Of a stretch of 64,000 bases of DNA, positions 1-9,785 are shown one piece after another. The notes beneath the pieces are model-generated. The model saw nothing but the letters and a program-made list of their open reading frames with translations, did no database searches and had not been told where the DNA came from. Made by a program: the position numbers and the translations under genes. How positions within the stretch are numbered: position 1 is the first letter of the stretch; each line of letters opens with the position of its first letter. The stretch spans positions 1,862,001-1,926,000 of the forward strand of contig JAQFVV010012446.1 in NCBI GenBank assembly GCA_028023455.1, written 5' to 3'. The DNA comes from Epiperipatus broadwayi (Eukaryota > Onychophora > Udeonychophora > Euonychophora > Peripatidae).

Positions 1-1309
1 TGTCTAAGAGTAGAAGTGAGCTTACTAAAATATATAATTACTGGCCTAGTGCTAGATATACAATTACACGTGAAGATTGGCTTAGATTCAGACCCTTAGG
101 ATTTTTTTTTAAATTTCAAACTATTAGATTAATAGTAAAAAAAGAAATTAATTAAAGACAGGTGCCAGGTACATATCTGCATTGCTTCTGGCTTTAAATC
201 CCAAGTTCTCTTGCACTGTCATCTAGCAAACCATTGTTGATCCAAAAATACAACAGATGGTATTAGAGTAGCAAAGAATATTAAAAAAAAACCTGGATAT
301 CTATAAATATTAATTTTCAATATATATTTATACTTTCAAACTGCCATTACAATTTCTTGCCATTTTGGCATTCTCTTTTAGATATTGTTCAGATATTGTA
401 GATAAAAAATGGTGGAACAAGTAATGATTCTTTATCATTCTATATATAACTAATACAAATTATCACACCTTCATCATAAGTGGTGTTACACAAAAATAGT
501 TGGGTTTTTTTTAGGATTAAAGAAAATAATAGATATCAATTATATTAGTGCAATGGAACCATGATATCTGCTACCGTACTCTTCTAGGTGATTTACAATT
601 TTTGGGATTATCTCCAAGTATGGCTCTATGTCCTTTCTGTTGATTAGATTAAACTCTGCAACCAAATAGAAATGCTCATAACAGGTAGTGATATGAACCT
701 CCAAGCTACTGCTACTAATTTAACAAAATGGATATTAACATAAACATAGACTAACATCTAAAAAAGTACTGTTTAAAATTTTTTACCGTTTGTAAAAAAA
801 TTATTGGAAAAGGGTGCATCTATTTTTACAGGAAAAAATTCTTTATCAATTAATCTGATCTTCAACCCAATCCATCAATAAGTTAATGTAGTGAGGGTGG
901 CTAAATCTGTAATTTTTTTTTATACTGGACTCCATAAGCCCAGTAGAACTCACACTTGGGACCTCCTGACATCCTTGGTTATATTTAATCTGTACAATAA
1001 TCAGATTGTTAATATATGAGTAGTAGTGAAAAAATATCCATTAATGATAATCAAGCATTACAATGACTTTGTTATCATAATTGCTGGATCCATATTTTGG
1101 TACAGATTTCAGTACTAAGATTCTTGGGTATTTACATTCAATTTTACATTTAGTTTATGTTTTTAAACACTGTGTGGAGCTAATGAAGCCATACTGGAAA
1201 AACTAATCAATAAATTTAAGATTCAGACTACTTTATGAAAATTAATAGATAGATAAATTCAAGGAGTAGAATATTTAGGTGGCACAGTTAATATTTTTCT
1301 AAATCTTTT
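1..1309. other. A/T-rich sequence without recognised genes
   Basis: No open frame of note on either strand and no recognised transposon protein. The sequence is A/T-rich with short homopolymers only. I see nothing that supports an exon. Confidence 0.6.
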
Positions 1310-1860
1310 CTTTCACTTAAACTATTTTTTGATCTGTCTGGATAAAATCTTGTAACTCATTTTCACCCAATTCTCAATTTTGATTTGATCAAAGTTTTGT
1401 ATATATATATGATTCCTGATGACAATATAATTTTTTAAAGTTTACAAAAAATTATGGGATTCAATGCATTTTATGGTAGTGACATCTAGTGGTATTAAAT
1501 GTATCTAAATTTTCTTTATTCATAATTTTTGAAATATAAACTGAAAAGTAGAAATTAAAAAATTAAACATTTTCTTCCATTTCCATAGCATTATTTGTAT
1601 CATGTGACTGAAAATAAAAATGTAGGGTAAAGAATATTAAGGTTAAAGTGTTAAATTATAATTTTAAAATTAATAAAATATATAACTAAGACTATTTCCA
1701 AATATAATCACCTAATGCTTTTAATTTTGGTTGCATAGTACCAAAATTACTATAGAAACAGAAGAAAATTATTTCTTACTTTTTGATGCACTTATGTGAA
1801 TACAAACCGTTTTTAATTTTTTTTTTTTTAAATAATTCTGATGTAATTTTTTAAAGTTTG
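1310..1860 (+). repeat. Dispersed repeat E, copy 1
   Basis: This stretch shares an ordered series of words with 14215-14610 (direct) and with 6000-6125 (inverted). They are a CTGTCTGG/GTCTGTCT-type start, a 'TTCAC/TTCATCC..CAATT' segment, 'TATATTCCTG(A)TGA(C/T)AAT', an 'AAAGTTTGCAA' segment and the block ATCTAGTGGTATTAAAT. It has no coding capacity and no clear termini. It is an old interspersed repeat of unknown class. Confidence 0.6.
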
Positions 1861-2909
1861 CAATCTTAAATTAGTTGAATAATTGAAGGAAGAATAAAGC
1901 TGGAAAAAATTACCATTTTTACTTTGGGTTAGTAGACATCTATAAAAACTTCTTCCTCCTGGATAAATTGTCTAGACTCCAGTTTCTTTTATATTTTTGT
2001 ATATGAAAGTAGTGTCTCTTCCAGCATCAGATTTGTGTCTGAGGTAATATAAAAATACTGTAACCCCAAACAATAAAAGTAAGAATCATTTTCTTTACCA
2101 TTACATTTGTGTCAACAATTCTTGTCCTTATACAGTTAATAGCAGAGTTGGAAAAGAATAAACTCTAGAAAATCTCAGAATCTTGTCAAAGATGAAATCA
2201 AATTTCTTTTAGATTTTTAATTAAAATACTATTGATGTTTTCACAGTTGGACATTGAACTGTGCATATTTTAAAATTCTTATTTTCAAATGAGGCTCTCC
2301 CTTTTACCAAAATCCTAATCCTTAGTACTTGAAGCTCATTTTCAGGTTAGTTTCTGGCTTTTACCTTTATACTAGTGCTGGGAATGAAAATTGGATACAT
2401 ATATGCAACTGGAAGTCACGTTCAGTCTCCACTTCATCTGTCAAACTAAAAACTTAAAATTCAAATCAACTCTAAGGTTTTGAACTCACATCAACTGCTT
2501 GAACATCTATATAGATCTGAAACCAGTTTAGCAGCTACATATTTTAATAACTTCAGTTCTCCATTAACTATAAATACTTTATTCCTCTGGCTAGGAATGT
2601 TAATATTATGAAGGATAAGCTCATATCACTATTGAAACTATAAATTCAGTAGTAATAGCACTCGGATATCTTTATAATCTATTCCCTTCCATTTGACAAA
2701 CAACTTTTTAAGCATTTAATAAATATATGTATTAATAGTAATATTTGTATTCACATAAATGCATTAAAAAGTGAAACAAATAAACTAAAATGTAAAAAAT
2801 AAATCTTTGGATTTCATTGTATTTTAATATTATGAGAACAAAATATAAGCATGTGAACTCGTGTTTAAAAATAATCTACGAATATTTCTAAGTACTTTTG
2901 TTTTACCAC
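1861..2909. other. A/T-rich sequence without recognised genes
   Basis: Nothing recognised between repeat E and the family A palindrome. Frames are broken by stops every few dozen codons. Confidence 0.55.
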
Positions 2910-3405
2910 TAAACATCACATGATCACCATCTCTTATAGTAGCACATAATTGTTATTAAACAAGACAAAACTCTCCATACAGTAGTGCCACCCTGTACCA
3001 ACCAGAGTAATCAATGGATGCCAGAAGGCTTTGTGCATAAAATCCCTATCTAGTGCCTACTCATCCAATATCTCCAGACTAGTTTCTGGCTTGTGGCCTT
3101 CATCAGCTATTGAGCTTAGATTGAAAATATTATTGAGTTTTCAATTTCATTCTCATAGTTTTGTAGTTAAGTAGAGATAAAAGGTGGCCGCTGAAGGGTT
3201 GCATTAGATAAAATCTAGATGCAGTGCTCTCAGATCCAAGGCTCCTCACTGATGAAGGCCACAAGCCAGAAACTAGTCTGGGGATATTGGATGAGCAGGC
3301 ACTAGATAGGGATTTTATGTCCAAGCCTTCTGGCATCCATTGATTACTCTGGTTGGCACAGGGTGGCACTACTGTATGGAGAGTTTTGCATTGTTTAATA
3401 CTTTT
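2910..3405. repeat. Family A head-to-head palindromic element (A1)
   Basis: The left arm (2910-3107) is family A on the minus strand and the right arm (3216-3405) is the same sequence on the plus strand. The arms begin and end with CTCCATACAGTAGTG / CACTACTGTATGGAG. Between them lies a plus-sense piece of the unit interior (about 3108-3215). Each arm carries the hammerhead core: complete on the right, without its stem I 5' strand on the left. There is no protein-coding capacity; short open frames across it are translations of the palindrome. Family A recurs at least nine more times in the window. Confidence 0.85.
3243..3284 (+). ncRNA. Hammerhead ribozyme-like motif, family A
   Basis: Stem I is TCCTCA (3243-3248) with TGGGGA (3279-3284), six pairs including one G-U. 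The core CTGATGA is at 3249-3255. Stem II is GGC/GCC around loop CACAA, flanked by an A-A mismatch. GAAAC is at 3269-3273, followed by TA and GTC (3276-3278), the predicted cleavage site. The word ACTAGT is self-complementary, so stem III could form between two RNA molecules. The fit is to the minimal type I hammerheads known from PLEs and retrozymes. Activity is untested. Confidence 0.7.
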
Positions 3406-3709
3406 GTTTTAGTTGCTTAATATCAAGAATATTGATAAATGTAAAGAAAATTTATTTATTTTTATTTTTTAGTGCAATTATTTTCTCTTCAATTTTATAT
3501 AGTTCCAAAAATTAATTTTACCTAAAATTTAATATTGCTAGATGGCAGTTAGTCGACAGTACTATAAGAAATACTGAACTACTTATAATATAATCCTCAA
3601 GACTCTTTCTCCTCTTTTTCTTTATTTTTGCTTACTTTATATAATATCAAAACTCCACTCTTTTACACTTTATAGCAATATATATATATATATATAGTTT
3701 AGGAAATAT

Positions 3710-5032
3710 GTGGATAGAAATAGTAAAACTTATATAAAGAATAATAGGGAATTGGTTAGGGAAAAAGTAAAAGAATATAATAAATATAGGTTGACGATGC
3801 TCAAGGTGGATGTAGTGTCTATGCATATGAATATAGATGTTGATAAAACAATTTATTTGGCAATTAATAAATATAAAGAGGATAGAAAAAAAGAAATAGA
3901 TATATCTATAGAGATAGTAAAAGATTTAATAGCATTATGCTGTAAAAATATAACATTTGAATTTAATGGGAAGTTTTATAAACAGAAGAAAGGATTGTTG
4001 ATAGGAGATGCATTGAGTGTGGTACTAAGTGAAATTTATATGCAGGATATGGAAGAAGGAATGATAATGGATGAGAATTCACCAATATTAACGAAAAGGT
4101 ATGTGAATGATTTTATGTTGATATTTAATAGAAGTGAAAGGCAAATAAAAATGTTTATAGATAATATAAATAAATTAGATAAGAGTGTAACATTTGTAAC
4201 AGAATGGGAAAGAGATAATAGATTGGGATATTTAGATATAGAGATAAAGAAAGAATGCAGGGGAAATAAATGTGAAATAAAAACTAGAGTGTATAGAAAA
4301 ATGGGTAATGAAAATGGAGTGGGATGGGGTTCAAATATGGATGTAAGGCATGAGGTTAGTGCTATAAGTTCTAAAGTATATATAGCAAAGTATTATTGTG
4401 ATGAAGGAGAGGAGTATGATAGAGAAATTGATAAGATAAAAAAGAATTTTAAGGAAAATGGATATCCAGAAGAGGTAGTAAAAAAGAATATAAAAAAGGT
4501 GGAAGAGTTATATAAAAAAGATGGGAAAGGAAAAAAGAAAACAAATGAAAGAGAAAGGAAGGATTATATAAGGATAAAGGTTAATGATGTTAGTATAGTG
4601 AAGGGAATTAATAATATTATTAGAAAAATTAGCAAAGTTTTTAAGAAGAATATTAATTATAAAGTGGTAAATAAAAGGAAGAAAAATGTAATGGATATAT
4701 TAAATGGTAGATATATAGATGGGGAAAACAAATATATTAATGGAGTGTATGAAATAAATTGTAGGAAATGTAAGAATAAAGGGATTGTAAGTAAGTATGT
4801 AGGTGAGATGAAGAATTCAATTTATACAAGGTTAAAGCAACATAGATATGATAGAGGATCACCAGTATATTTGCATTCTTTGGAGAAAGGTCATGAGTTA
4901 AAGAGAGAAGATATTAGAATGATAAGTTTTGCAAATAGTAGAAGAAATAGAAAGATAAGGGAGGCAATTTTAAGAAAAGAAATAAAGCCAAATATTAATA
5001 GGGAAAATAGTTTTAAGACAATTTTAGTATAA
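3710..5032 (+). CDS. PLE reverse transcriptase + GIY-YIG endonuclease (5'-truncated, RT probably inactive)
   Basis: Open frame of 440 residues. RT motif A is KVDVVSMHMNI (catalytic Asp 34). The fingers/palm motif Q(x)2GLLIGDALS is near residues 92-103. The catalytic box is YVND at 131-134, where PLEs have Y(V/A)DD: the first Asp is replaced by Asn (codon GAT to AAT at 4106). The WERDNRLGYLDIEI segment follows. The C-terminal GIY-YIG domain runs from about residue 345: GVYEI, CRKC, YVGE, the TRLKQH arginine, the KGH histidine and the REAILRKEIKPNINR glutamate helix, all intact. Family members are around twice this length, with over 200 residues before motif A, so the N-terminus is lost and the first Met is arbitrary. 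Identity as a PLE is firm; RT activity is unlikely. The coding strand is strikingly poor in C. Confidence 0.9.
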   Translation: MDRNSKTYIKNNRELVREKVKEYNKYRLTMLKVDVVSMHMNIDVDKTIYLAINKYKEDRKKEIDISIEIVKDLIALCCKNITFEFNGKFYKQKKGLLIGDALSVVLSEIYMQDMEEGMIMDENSPILTKRYVNDFMLIFNRSERQIKMFIDNINKLDKSVTFVTEWERDNRLGYLDIEIKKECRGNKCEIKTRVYRKMGNENGVGWGSNMDVRHEVSAISSKVYIAKYYCDEGEEYDREIDKIKKNFKENGYPEEVVKKNIKKVEELYKKDGKGKKKTNERERKDYIRIKVNDVSIVKGINNIIRKISKVFKKNINYKVVNKRKKNVMDILNGRYIDGENKYINGVYEINCRKCKNKGIVSKYVGEMKNSIYTRLKQHRYDRGSPVYLHSLEKGHELKREDIRMISFANSRRNRKIREAILRKEIKPNINRENSFKTILV

Positions 5033-5864
5033 AAATGAGGAGGAATGGTAAATTATAAAGTTATGGATAAATAGTGTGTTTGATGTATAATAGAGGGGGT
5101 TGTATTATTATAAATAAAGATTAAAGAAGTAGAAAGGATGATGGGATTGAAAAATGGAGGCAGAGAGTGAGAATGAGGTAAGAATTTAAATTAAAATTAT
5201 AAATAGGTAGGGTTAGATAAAAAATAGAATAAATAAAAAGATGTATAAATAAGAAGTGAAGGAGATGGTAGAGATAAAATCAGATAAAAAATAAGATAGT
5301 ATAATTGAGTATAAGTTAATGAAGGTTGGAGATATGTATAATAGTATTAAATTTTTTAAAATTATAAAAGTAAAATAAGAAGTGTAAGAATTAAAATAAG
5401 ATTATGATAAAAACAGAGATTTAATAGTACAGTAATATGAAAGTAATTATGTTTTGATTTATAAAAGTTAAAAAATGTTAAAGTTGGATTATATAGAAAA
5501 GAAAAAATAATGGATTGAGTAAGGTTAAATAATTAGTGGATTAAATTGTAAGATTATAAAATAGAAAGTAGAATATATGTTGGATAGGAGTTAATATAAT
5601 AGTTTAGTAAGTTTATTGAAATTTATAAAAAAAAAAATTATAAATGCAAAATAAGGTAAAAGATGAAAAGTGATTTATTAATATAATAAATTATGATAGT
5701 AAGAGTATAAAAATTAAAAAATAAAAGTAAAAATAGTATTAAAGTTAAAAGGATTAGATGATAGATTATTGGATATAATATAATGTAAAATGGTTAGATT
5801 GTAGATTATATGTATAAGTATATAAAATGTGATTGTATTTATGTAATATTTTAATTTTGTAGAT
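5033..5864 (+). other. PLE-1 3' region, almost devoid of cytosine
   Basis: This continues the PLE past the stop. From 5041 to 5820 the plus strand has about five C residues in 780 bases, while G stays common. There is no open frame. Normal C content resumes at the hammerhead-like segment. Confidence 0.8.
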
Positions 5865-5890
5865 CTGATGAAGACAGTTGAAACCGTAAT
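5865..5890 (+). ncRNA. Degenerate hammerhead-like motif at PLE-1 3' end
   Basis: CTGATGA (5865-5871) and GAAAC (5880-5884) are spaced as in minimal PLE hammerheads, but stem II is at best two weak pairs and the NTH site is not well formed. The position, just before the terminal repeat, is where PLEs carry the motif. I read it as a decayed ribozyme. Confidence 0.45.
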
Positions 5891-5999
5891 CAATTAAATA
5901 AATATATATTTTGCTACAAAGTATAAAAGAGTAGAGTTTTGACATTAAATATTGAACTACATATAAAATTTAAATTTTTCACTATTTGTTTTACTTAAG

Positions 6000-6125
6000 T
6001 TATTTGCAAACTCTAAATATATATATACTGTTATTGGGAATTTATACACATACAAAGTTTCAATAATATCAGAAATTGGTAGAAATTGAGTTACAAGATT
6101 TTATCAGATAGACAGACAGATAAAA
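6000..6125 (-). repeat. Dispersed repeat E, inverted copy
   Basis: The reverse complement matches 1315-1440: a (CTGT/CTAT) start, TAAAATCTTGTAACTCA, then a segment ending near TTTGTATxTxTAxA. It is non-coding. Confidence 0.55.
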
Positions 6126-6193
6126 ACAGAGATAAAAAGATATGAAAATCTTAAACCAGTTTGTGACTCCAGTCCCAAAATAATGTGTTATAC

Positions 6194-6366
6194 ATGTGAT
6201 GTGATGTATTATAACTTCTCCTTGTAAGGAGTCAGGAATCTCTCAGCAACTATACTCAGAAAAACCTGTTAGCCACTTTAACTCCCCTTTCCATCCCCCA
6301 CCCCAAGTTTTCCCATATCCTTCTCCATCCCATTTCTACAACATAATCTTTGTCAACTCCATAATG
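6194..6366 (-). mobile_element. LINE 3' end (same family as 34.0-34.6 kb)
   Basis: On the minus strand this reads through the same C-terminal coding words as 34450-34510 (AAAGATTATGTTGT, AAATGGGATGGAG, ATATGGGAAAACTT). It then continues through the 3' UTR words TTGCTGAGAGATTC and AGAAGTTA and ends at ACATCACATCACAT. A heavily 5'-truncated LINE copy, as made by target-primed reverse transcription. Confidence 0.75.
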
Positions 6367-6368
6367 CA

Positions 6369-6490
6369 GAGATGGCTAAGTGCCATCTAGCGATGAAATC
6401 ATAAATATAGATTAGATTGTCTGCTCTATTCTTTAGCCTACTTAAAAGTAATTGTGAATTATTTGATGCTAGATGGAGTTTAGTCATCTC
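6369..6490. mobile_element. Short MITE-like element
   Basis: It is 122 bp long with inverted ends: GAGATGGCTAA..CCATCTAGC on the left and GCTAGATGG..TTAGTCATCTC on the right. It has no coding capacity. It abuts the LINE tail. I could not identify a target duplication. Confidence 0.55.
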
Positions 6491-7889
6491 CACTTTATTT
6501 TCATATACTGTATACTCAATGCTGTTTTAAGCTAACATTTAATATATGTAATGTAATTACACTAAGCGGGAGGGGGGGTAAAACATTTGGAATCTTACAT
6601 ATTTTAGATATTATTTAAACACATTTACACTTACTTCTTATATGTGTGCATACTGAAAACAATATTTAGAGAAAGTAGAGTCTTCAATTTTTTATTATAA
6701 GATAATGTTTATGAACAAATTTTCAGTCTGAAGTGTCAAAGAGATGTCTATAATGAATATTTTCATTTAAAAATTGCTAGGAATCGATTAAGGAAAATAT
6801 TGCTTTGTAGGCAGGCAATTTTAGCAGCAAGCTAACCTTTCCGGTAATAAAATGAGAACAAATAATAAATTTGCAAAATATTATTTATTTAATAATAAAC
6901 ACTCTAATGAAAATAAAATGCCATAAATATTATATAAAAAGTCAAACCATATTTTCATTAGCGATTGGTGATTGGCACAATTCTGTTGATTGTGTTATAT
7001 TACAATCGGTTTTCTCTTTATAGGAGAACACTGAGGTCAGATGGCTAGATTAAATGAAACTGATTTTGCACTTCAAATGAAAATAATTACAATTATTTGC
7101 CAATCATAGTTGGCAGGTTAACAACGATCAAGTTATTTGAAAATACATTTAAAAGCTCTACTGTGTATTTTGAACTGAAGATCATAAAGGTGGTAGGCCA
7201 GTACACTAGCTGCAAAACTAAATGCTCTTAAAACAGATTACAGACAGATTAAAAATATTTAACAATGAAAAATTACATAGTTGGATTTTATTTTATTTTA
7301 ATGCAATAATTTTTCGATTATTTTAGTCAGAAAATTCGTTGGGATCATTTTAAAAACTATAATAATAACATTAAAAAATATATTTAAAAGCAAATTCAAT
7401 TTGTATTCAATATCTGCCCATACATTTCAATGATTGCACATTATGATATAATATCAACTTTCAAGAGAAAAAAGTTATTTCAGAAAAATGAAATTTTATA
7501 TCCTTCAAATTAAATTATGGATTAAAAAAAAAACATTTTTTATATTAGATTTTAATATATTTTCTATCAAATAATAAAAAAAGGTAAAATGTAATCAAAT
7601 ATTACATTATCCACCCTCCACCTACTTTTAAACGATAATAGTAAAAGTTCGTCTTTATTGCCGTAATTAACTTTTTAAAATATTCATAAGGAGATAAAAA
7701 TAAAATAGCGAATCATATGGCAGGTAGAAAAAAATCTATTTTTGACAATTTAATTCCCAACTTTTAGAAAGATTTAAAAATCCTGTCAAATTACAATATT
7801 TTTTTCAGTTTTATATTCTAAAAAATAGCATAATAAAATAAAAGCTATAAATAAAAAGACCCAAGGTTTGGTACACAAATATATCTCGA
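6491..7889. other. A/T-rich sequence without recognised genes
   Basis: Roughly 1.4 kb with no transposon protein, no clear inverted repeat and no convincing open frame. I see nothing annotatable. Confidence 0.55.
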
Positions 7890-8037
7890 CTAAGGAATAT
7901 TATTTCCGTAGTGTAACTTTCACTACTACAATACTCTCACGTACAACAGGGGCTGGTTTCTATCCGCTTTTACCATCTTGTGGAAGAATATAACCACAAA
8001 CATATGACCACAGACATGTGGAAAAGACGCATGATTT

Positions 8038-8079
8038 CCAAGATGCCCATTTGCTGCTGATCCAGCACTCATCGGATGT
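8038..8079 (-). ncRNA. Decayed hammerhead motif, family B
   Basis: Minus strand: CCGATGA instead of CTGATGA, stem II TGCT/AGCA, CAAAT instead of GAAAT, loop GGGC, then ATC and TTGG. The layout matches 8931-8972, but the 5' stem I strand and two core bases are lost. Confidence 0.5.
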
Positions 8080-8239
8080 CCCAGATCCCAATTTCTTATA
8101 CATATTATTTATTGTTCAGCATGTATATAGATAACCAATTATTAGTTTAATTGATGTCTCAAACTTACTGTTCTCACAACTTTGACACAAACCACTTAAT
8201 GGAAGTATATAAATAATTTTTATTAGTCATTCATTAGAC

Positions 8240-8660
8240 CAGAGATGGGCAATTGTTTTGGCTCAGGGGCCGCTTTGTGAAAGCGAAGGGCTGCACCATT
8301 TTTTCATAACACAATAAACATACTACTTTATTCCCTGTATTACCAAAGAAATATTTATTTGTCCATTCTTCATTAAACACACGACATTCATCATCGATTT
8401 TTAGTAAAGTTGGAAATGTATATATTTGCTAATGCAAAGACAAAATTGAAATTAACCAGATCAACTGGAAAAGCACTGGACATCGTATCTACATTGCGCA
8501 TGTGTATTGACATGGCCATCCTAGTGGAAAATATGAGCTTTGGTCATGCACGGGAAGGAAATCTCAGTTCAAGGCGGATTTTTCTGATTGTCTTGGCAGG
8601 CTGCATAAAAACTCTTAGCGGGCCGCATGTGGCCCTCGGGCCGCTATTTGCCCACCCCTG
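8240..8660. mobile_element. Non-autonomous hAT-type element with 8-bp target duplication
   Basis: The ends are imperfect inverted repeats, CAGAGATGGGCAA and the complement of CAGGGGTGGGCAA, with subterminal GGGGCCGC / GCGGGCCGCATGTGGCCC blocks typical of hAT elements. CATTAGAC is present on both sides (8232-8239 and 8661-8668): an exact 8-bp target duplication, diagnostic for hAT. At 421 bp it has no transposase. It inserted into a family B repeat, so it is younger than that repeat. Confidence 0.92.
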
Positions 8661-8930
8661 CATTAGACTAAAGATTATTCACTTAATGAGTAATATTCCT
8701 GTAGTATAATTTTCATTACCTTGTGTGAGAGTGGAAGTGAATGTTACATTATAGAAATATTCATTAAGTGGATAATCTCTAGTCTAATGCATGACTAATA
8801 CTTTCATTAAGTGGTTTGTGTCAAATTTGTGAAGGTAATAAGTTTGACACATCAATTAAGCTGTAGTAATTGGCTATCTATATATATAGCAAACAATAAT
8901 AAAGATATGTGTAAGAGATTATGATCTGAG

Positions 8931-8972
8931 CCAACTGATGAGTGCTGATTCAGCACAAAATGTGCATCTTGG
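8931..8972 (+). ncRNA. Hammerhead ribozyme-like motif, family B (best plus-strand copy)
   Basis: Stem I is CCAA (8931-8934) with TTGG (8969-8972). CTGATGA is at 8935-8941. Stem II is GTGCT/AGCAC with loop GATTC, a perfect five-pair hairpin. AAAAT is at 8957-8961 (consensus GAAAT, so G12 is now A). Loop GTGC is closed by A-T and T-A, and ATC (8966-8968) is the predicted cleavage triplet. Only the G12 change departs from a working core, so this copy is probably inactive while the family consensus could be active. Confidence 0.72.
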
Positions 8973-9644
8973 GGATCATACATTTTTTTTCATGTCTTAG
9001 GTCATATGATTATGGATTACACCTCTCCGTAAGGTATTAAAAGTGGACAGAAACCAGTCCCTATCTTGTGTGAGAATGGTATAGTGAAAGTTACACTAGA
9101 GATGTTATTTATTAAATGGATAGTCTTTAGACTAATGAATGATGAATAAAAATTATCACTATATCAATTAATTTTAAAATACATTTGCAAAATGCACTGT
9201 AATAACTGATTTTTTTCTATTAATAATAGAATAAGAATAATCATTTATTGTCCATATGCTGCACTTGCTTAAATTGATCAATTTTACTGTTAATATCATT
9301 AATCAATGACAATGTTTATTTATTAATTGTAACAACAAACATAGCCCAAATATGTATTTATCATATCCTTTATGCAATCTTTTATTAAGTGATTTTTAAT
9401 ACAAATATCAGCAATGAATTTCTTATCCAAGGCAGCCATATTGAATCACTGTAGTCATATATCGAAGTCCACTAAAAGTTGCTGTGGTTTTTATTTTTAT
9501 TTCAGCAACACCTTCTCAAAGAAAATAGATATATCTGTAATGATAAGTCAGGTATGATAATAATTATTGTTTGACTTAAGAAAGCATCATTTTTCTCTTT
9601 TTTCAAGATTGCACTAGCATAGCAATTTAGAAAAATTTTCTAAG

Positions 9645-9785
9645 AGGAACGTGCATTAGATCATAAAAATCTAAGTGCATTGTTCCAAGATCCAAAGCTC
9701 CTCACTGATGAAAGCCAAAAGCTTGAAACTAGTCTGGGGATATTGATTAAGATAGCATAGGATAAGGATTTATTAAGCACTATCA
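9645..9785 (+). repeat. Family A fragment (A2)
   Basis: A plus-sense piece of family A: GCATTAGAT, a GCA(T/G)TGTTCCAAGATCCAAAG segment, the hammerhead, then GGGGATATTG and a decayed GGCACTAGATAGGGATTT segment. It ends without the outer part of the unit and has no inverted partner nearby. Confidence 0.75.
9699..9740 (+). ncRNA. Hammerhead ribozyme motif with intact core, family A
   Basis: The best preserved copy in the window. Stem I is TCCTCA (9699-9704) with TGGGGA (9735-9740), six pairs. CTGATGA is at 9705-9711. Stem II is AAGC/GCTT with loop CAAAA, four pairs and no mismatch. GAAAC is at 9725-9729, then TA and GTC (9732-9734). Every conserved core base (C3 to A9, G12 to A14, the A15.1-U16.1 pair, C17) is present. 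Stem III within one molecule is only two pairs with a two-base loop, but ACTAGT can form six pairs with a second copy. Confidence 0.8.

Larger units (their letters stand above)
3647..5942 (+). mobile_element. PLE-1: Penelope-like element with inverted terminal fragments
   Basis: A truncated PLE: a 44-bp terminal segment (3647-3690, minus sense), the RT/GIY-YIG frame (3710-5032), a C-poor 3' region (about 5033-5864), a hammerhead-like CTGATGA...GAAAC segment (5865-5890) and the plus-sense terminal segment (5902-5942). The two terminal segments are inverted copies of each other (AAAACTCCACTCTTTTACAC type). Inverted pseudo-LTR pieces around a PLE body are typical of the group. The RT N-terminal region is missing, so the copy is 5'-truncated. 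Confidence 0.85.
7890..9165. repeat. Family B head-to-head palindrome, interrupted by a hAT element
   Basis: The left arm (7890-8239, continuing at 8669) is family B in minus sense; the right arm (about 8745-9165) is plus sense. Shared words include CTATCCACTTTTA / TAAAAGTGGACAG and ACTTTGACACAAACCACTTAATG / CATTAAGTGG. A hammerhead-like core lies in each arm: degenerate on the left, good on the right. A 421-bp hAT-like element has inserted into the left arm. The 99-codon open frame across its right end is not a gene. Confidence 0.8.

Noticed and set aside
8410-8709. 99-codon open frame as a gene
   Set aside because: It runs from inside the hAT-type element across its right end into a family B repeat. 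No domain.
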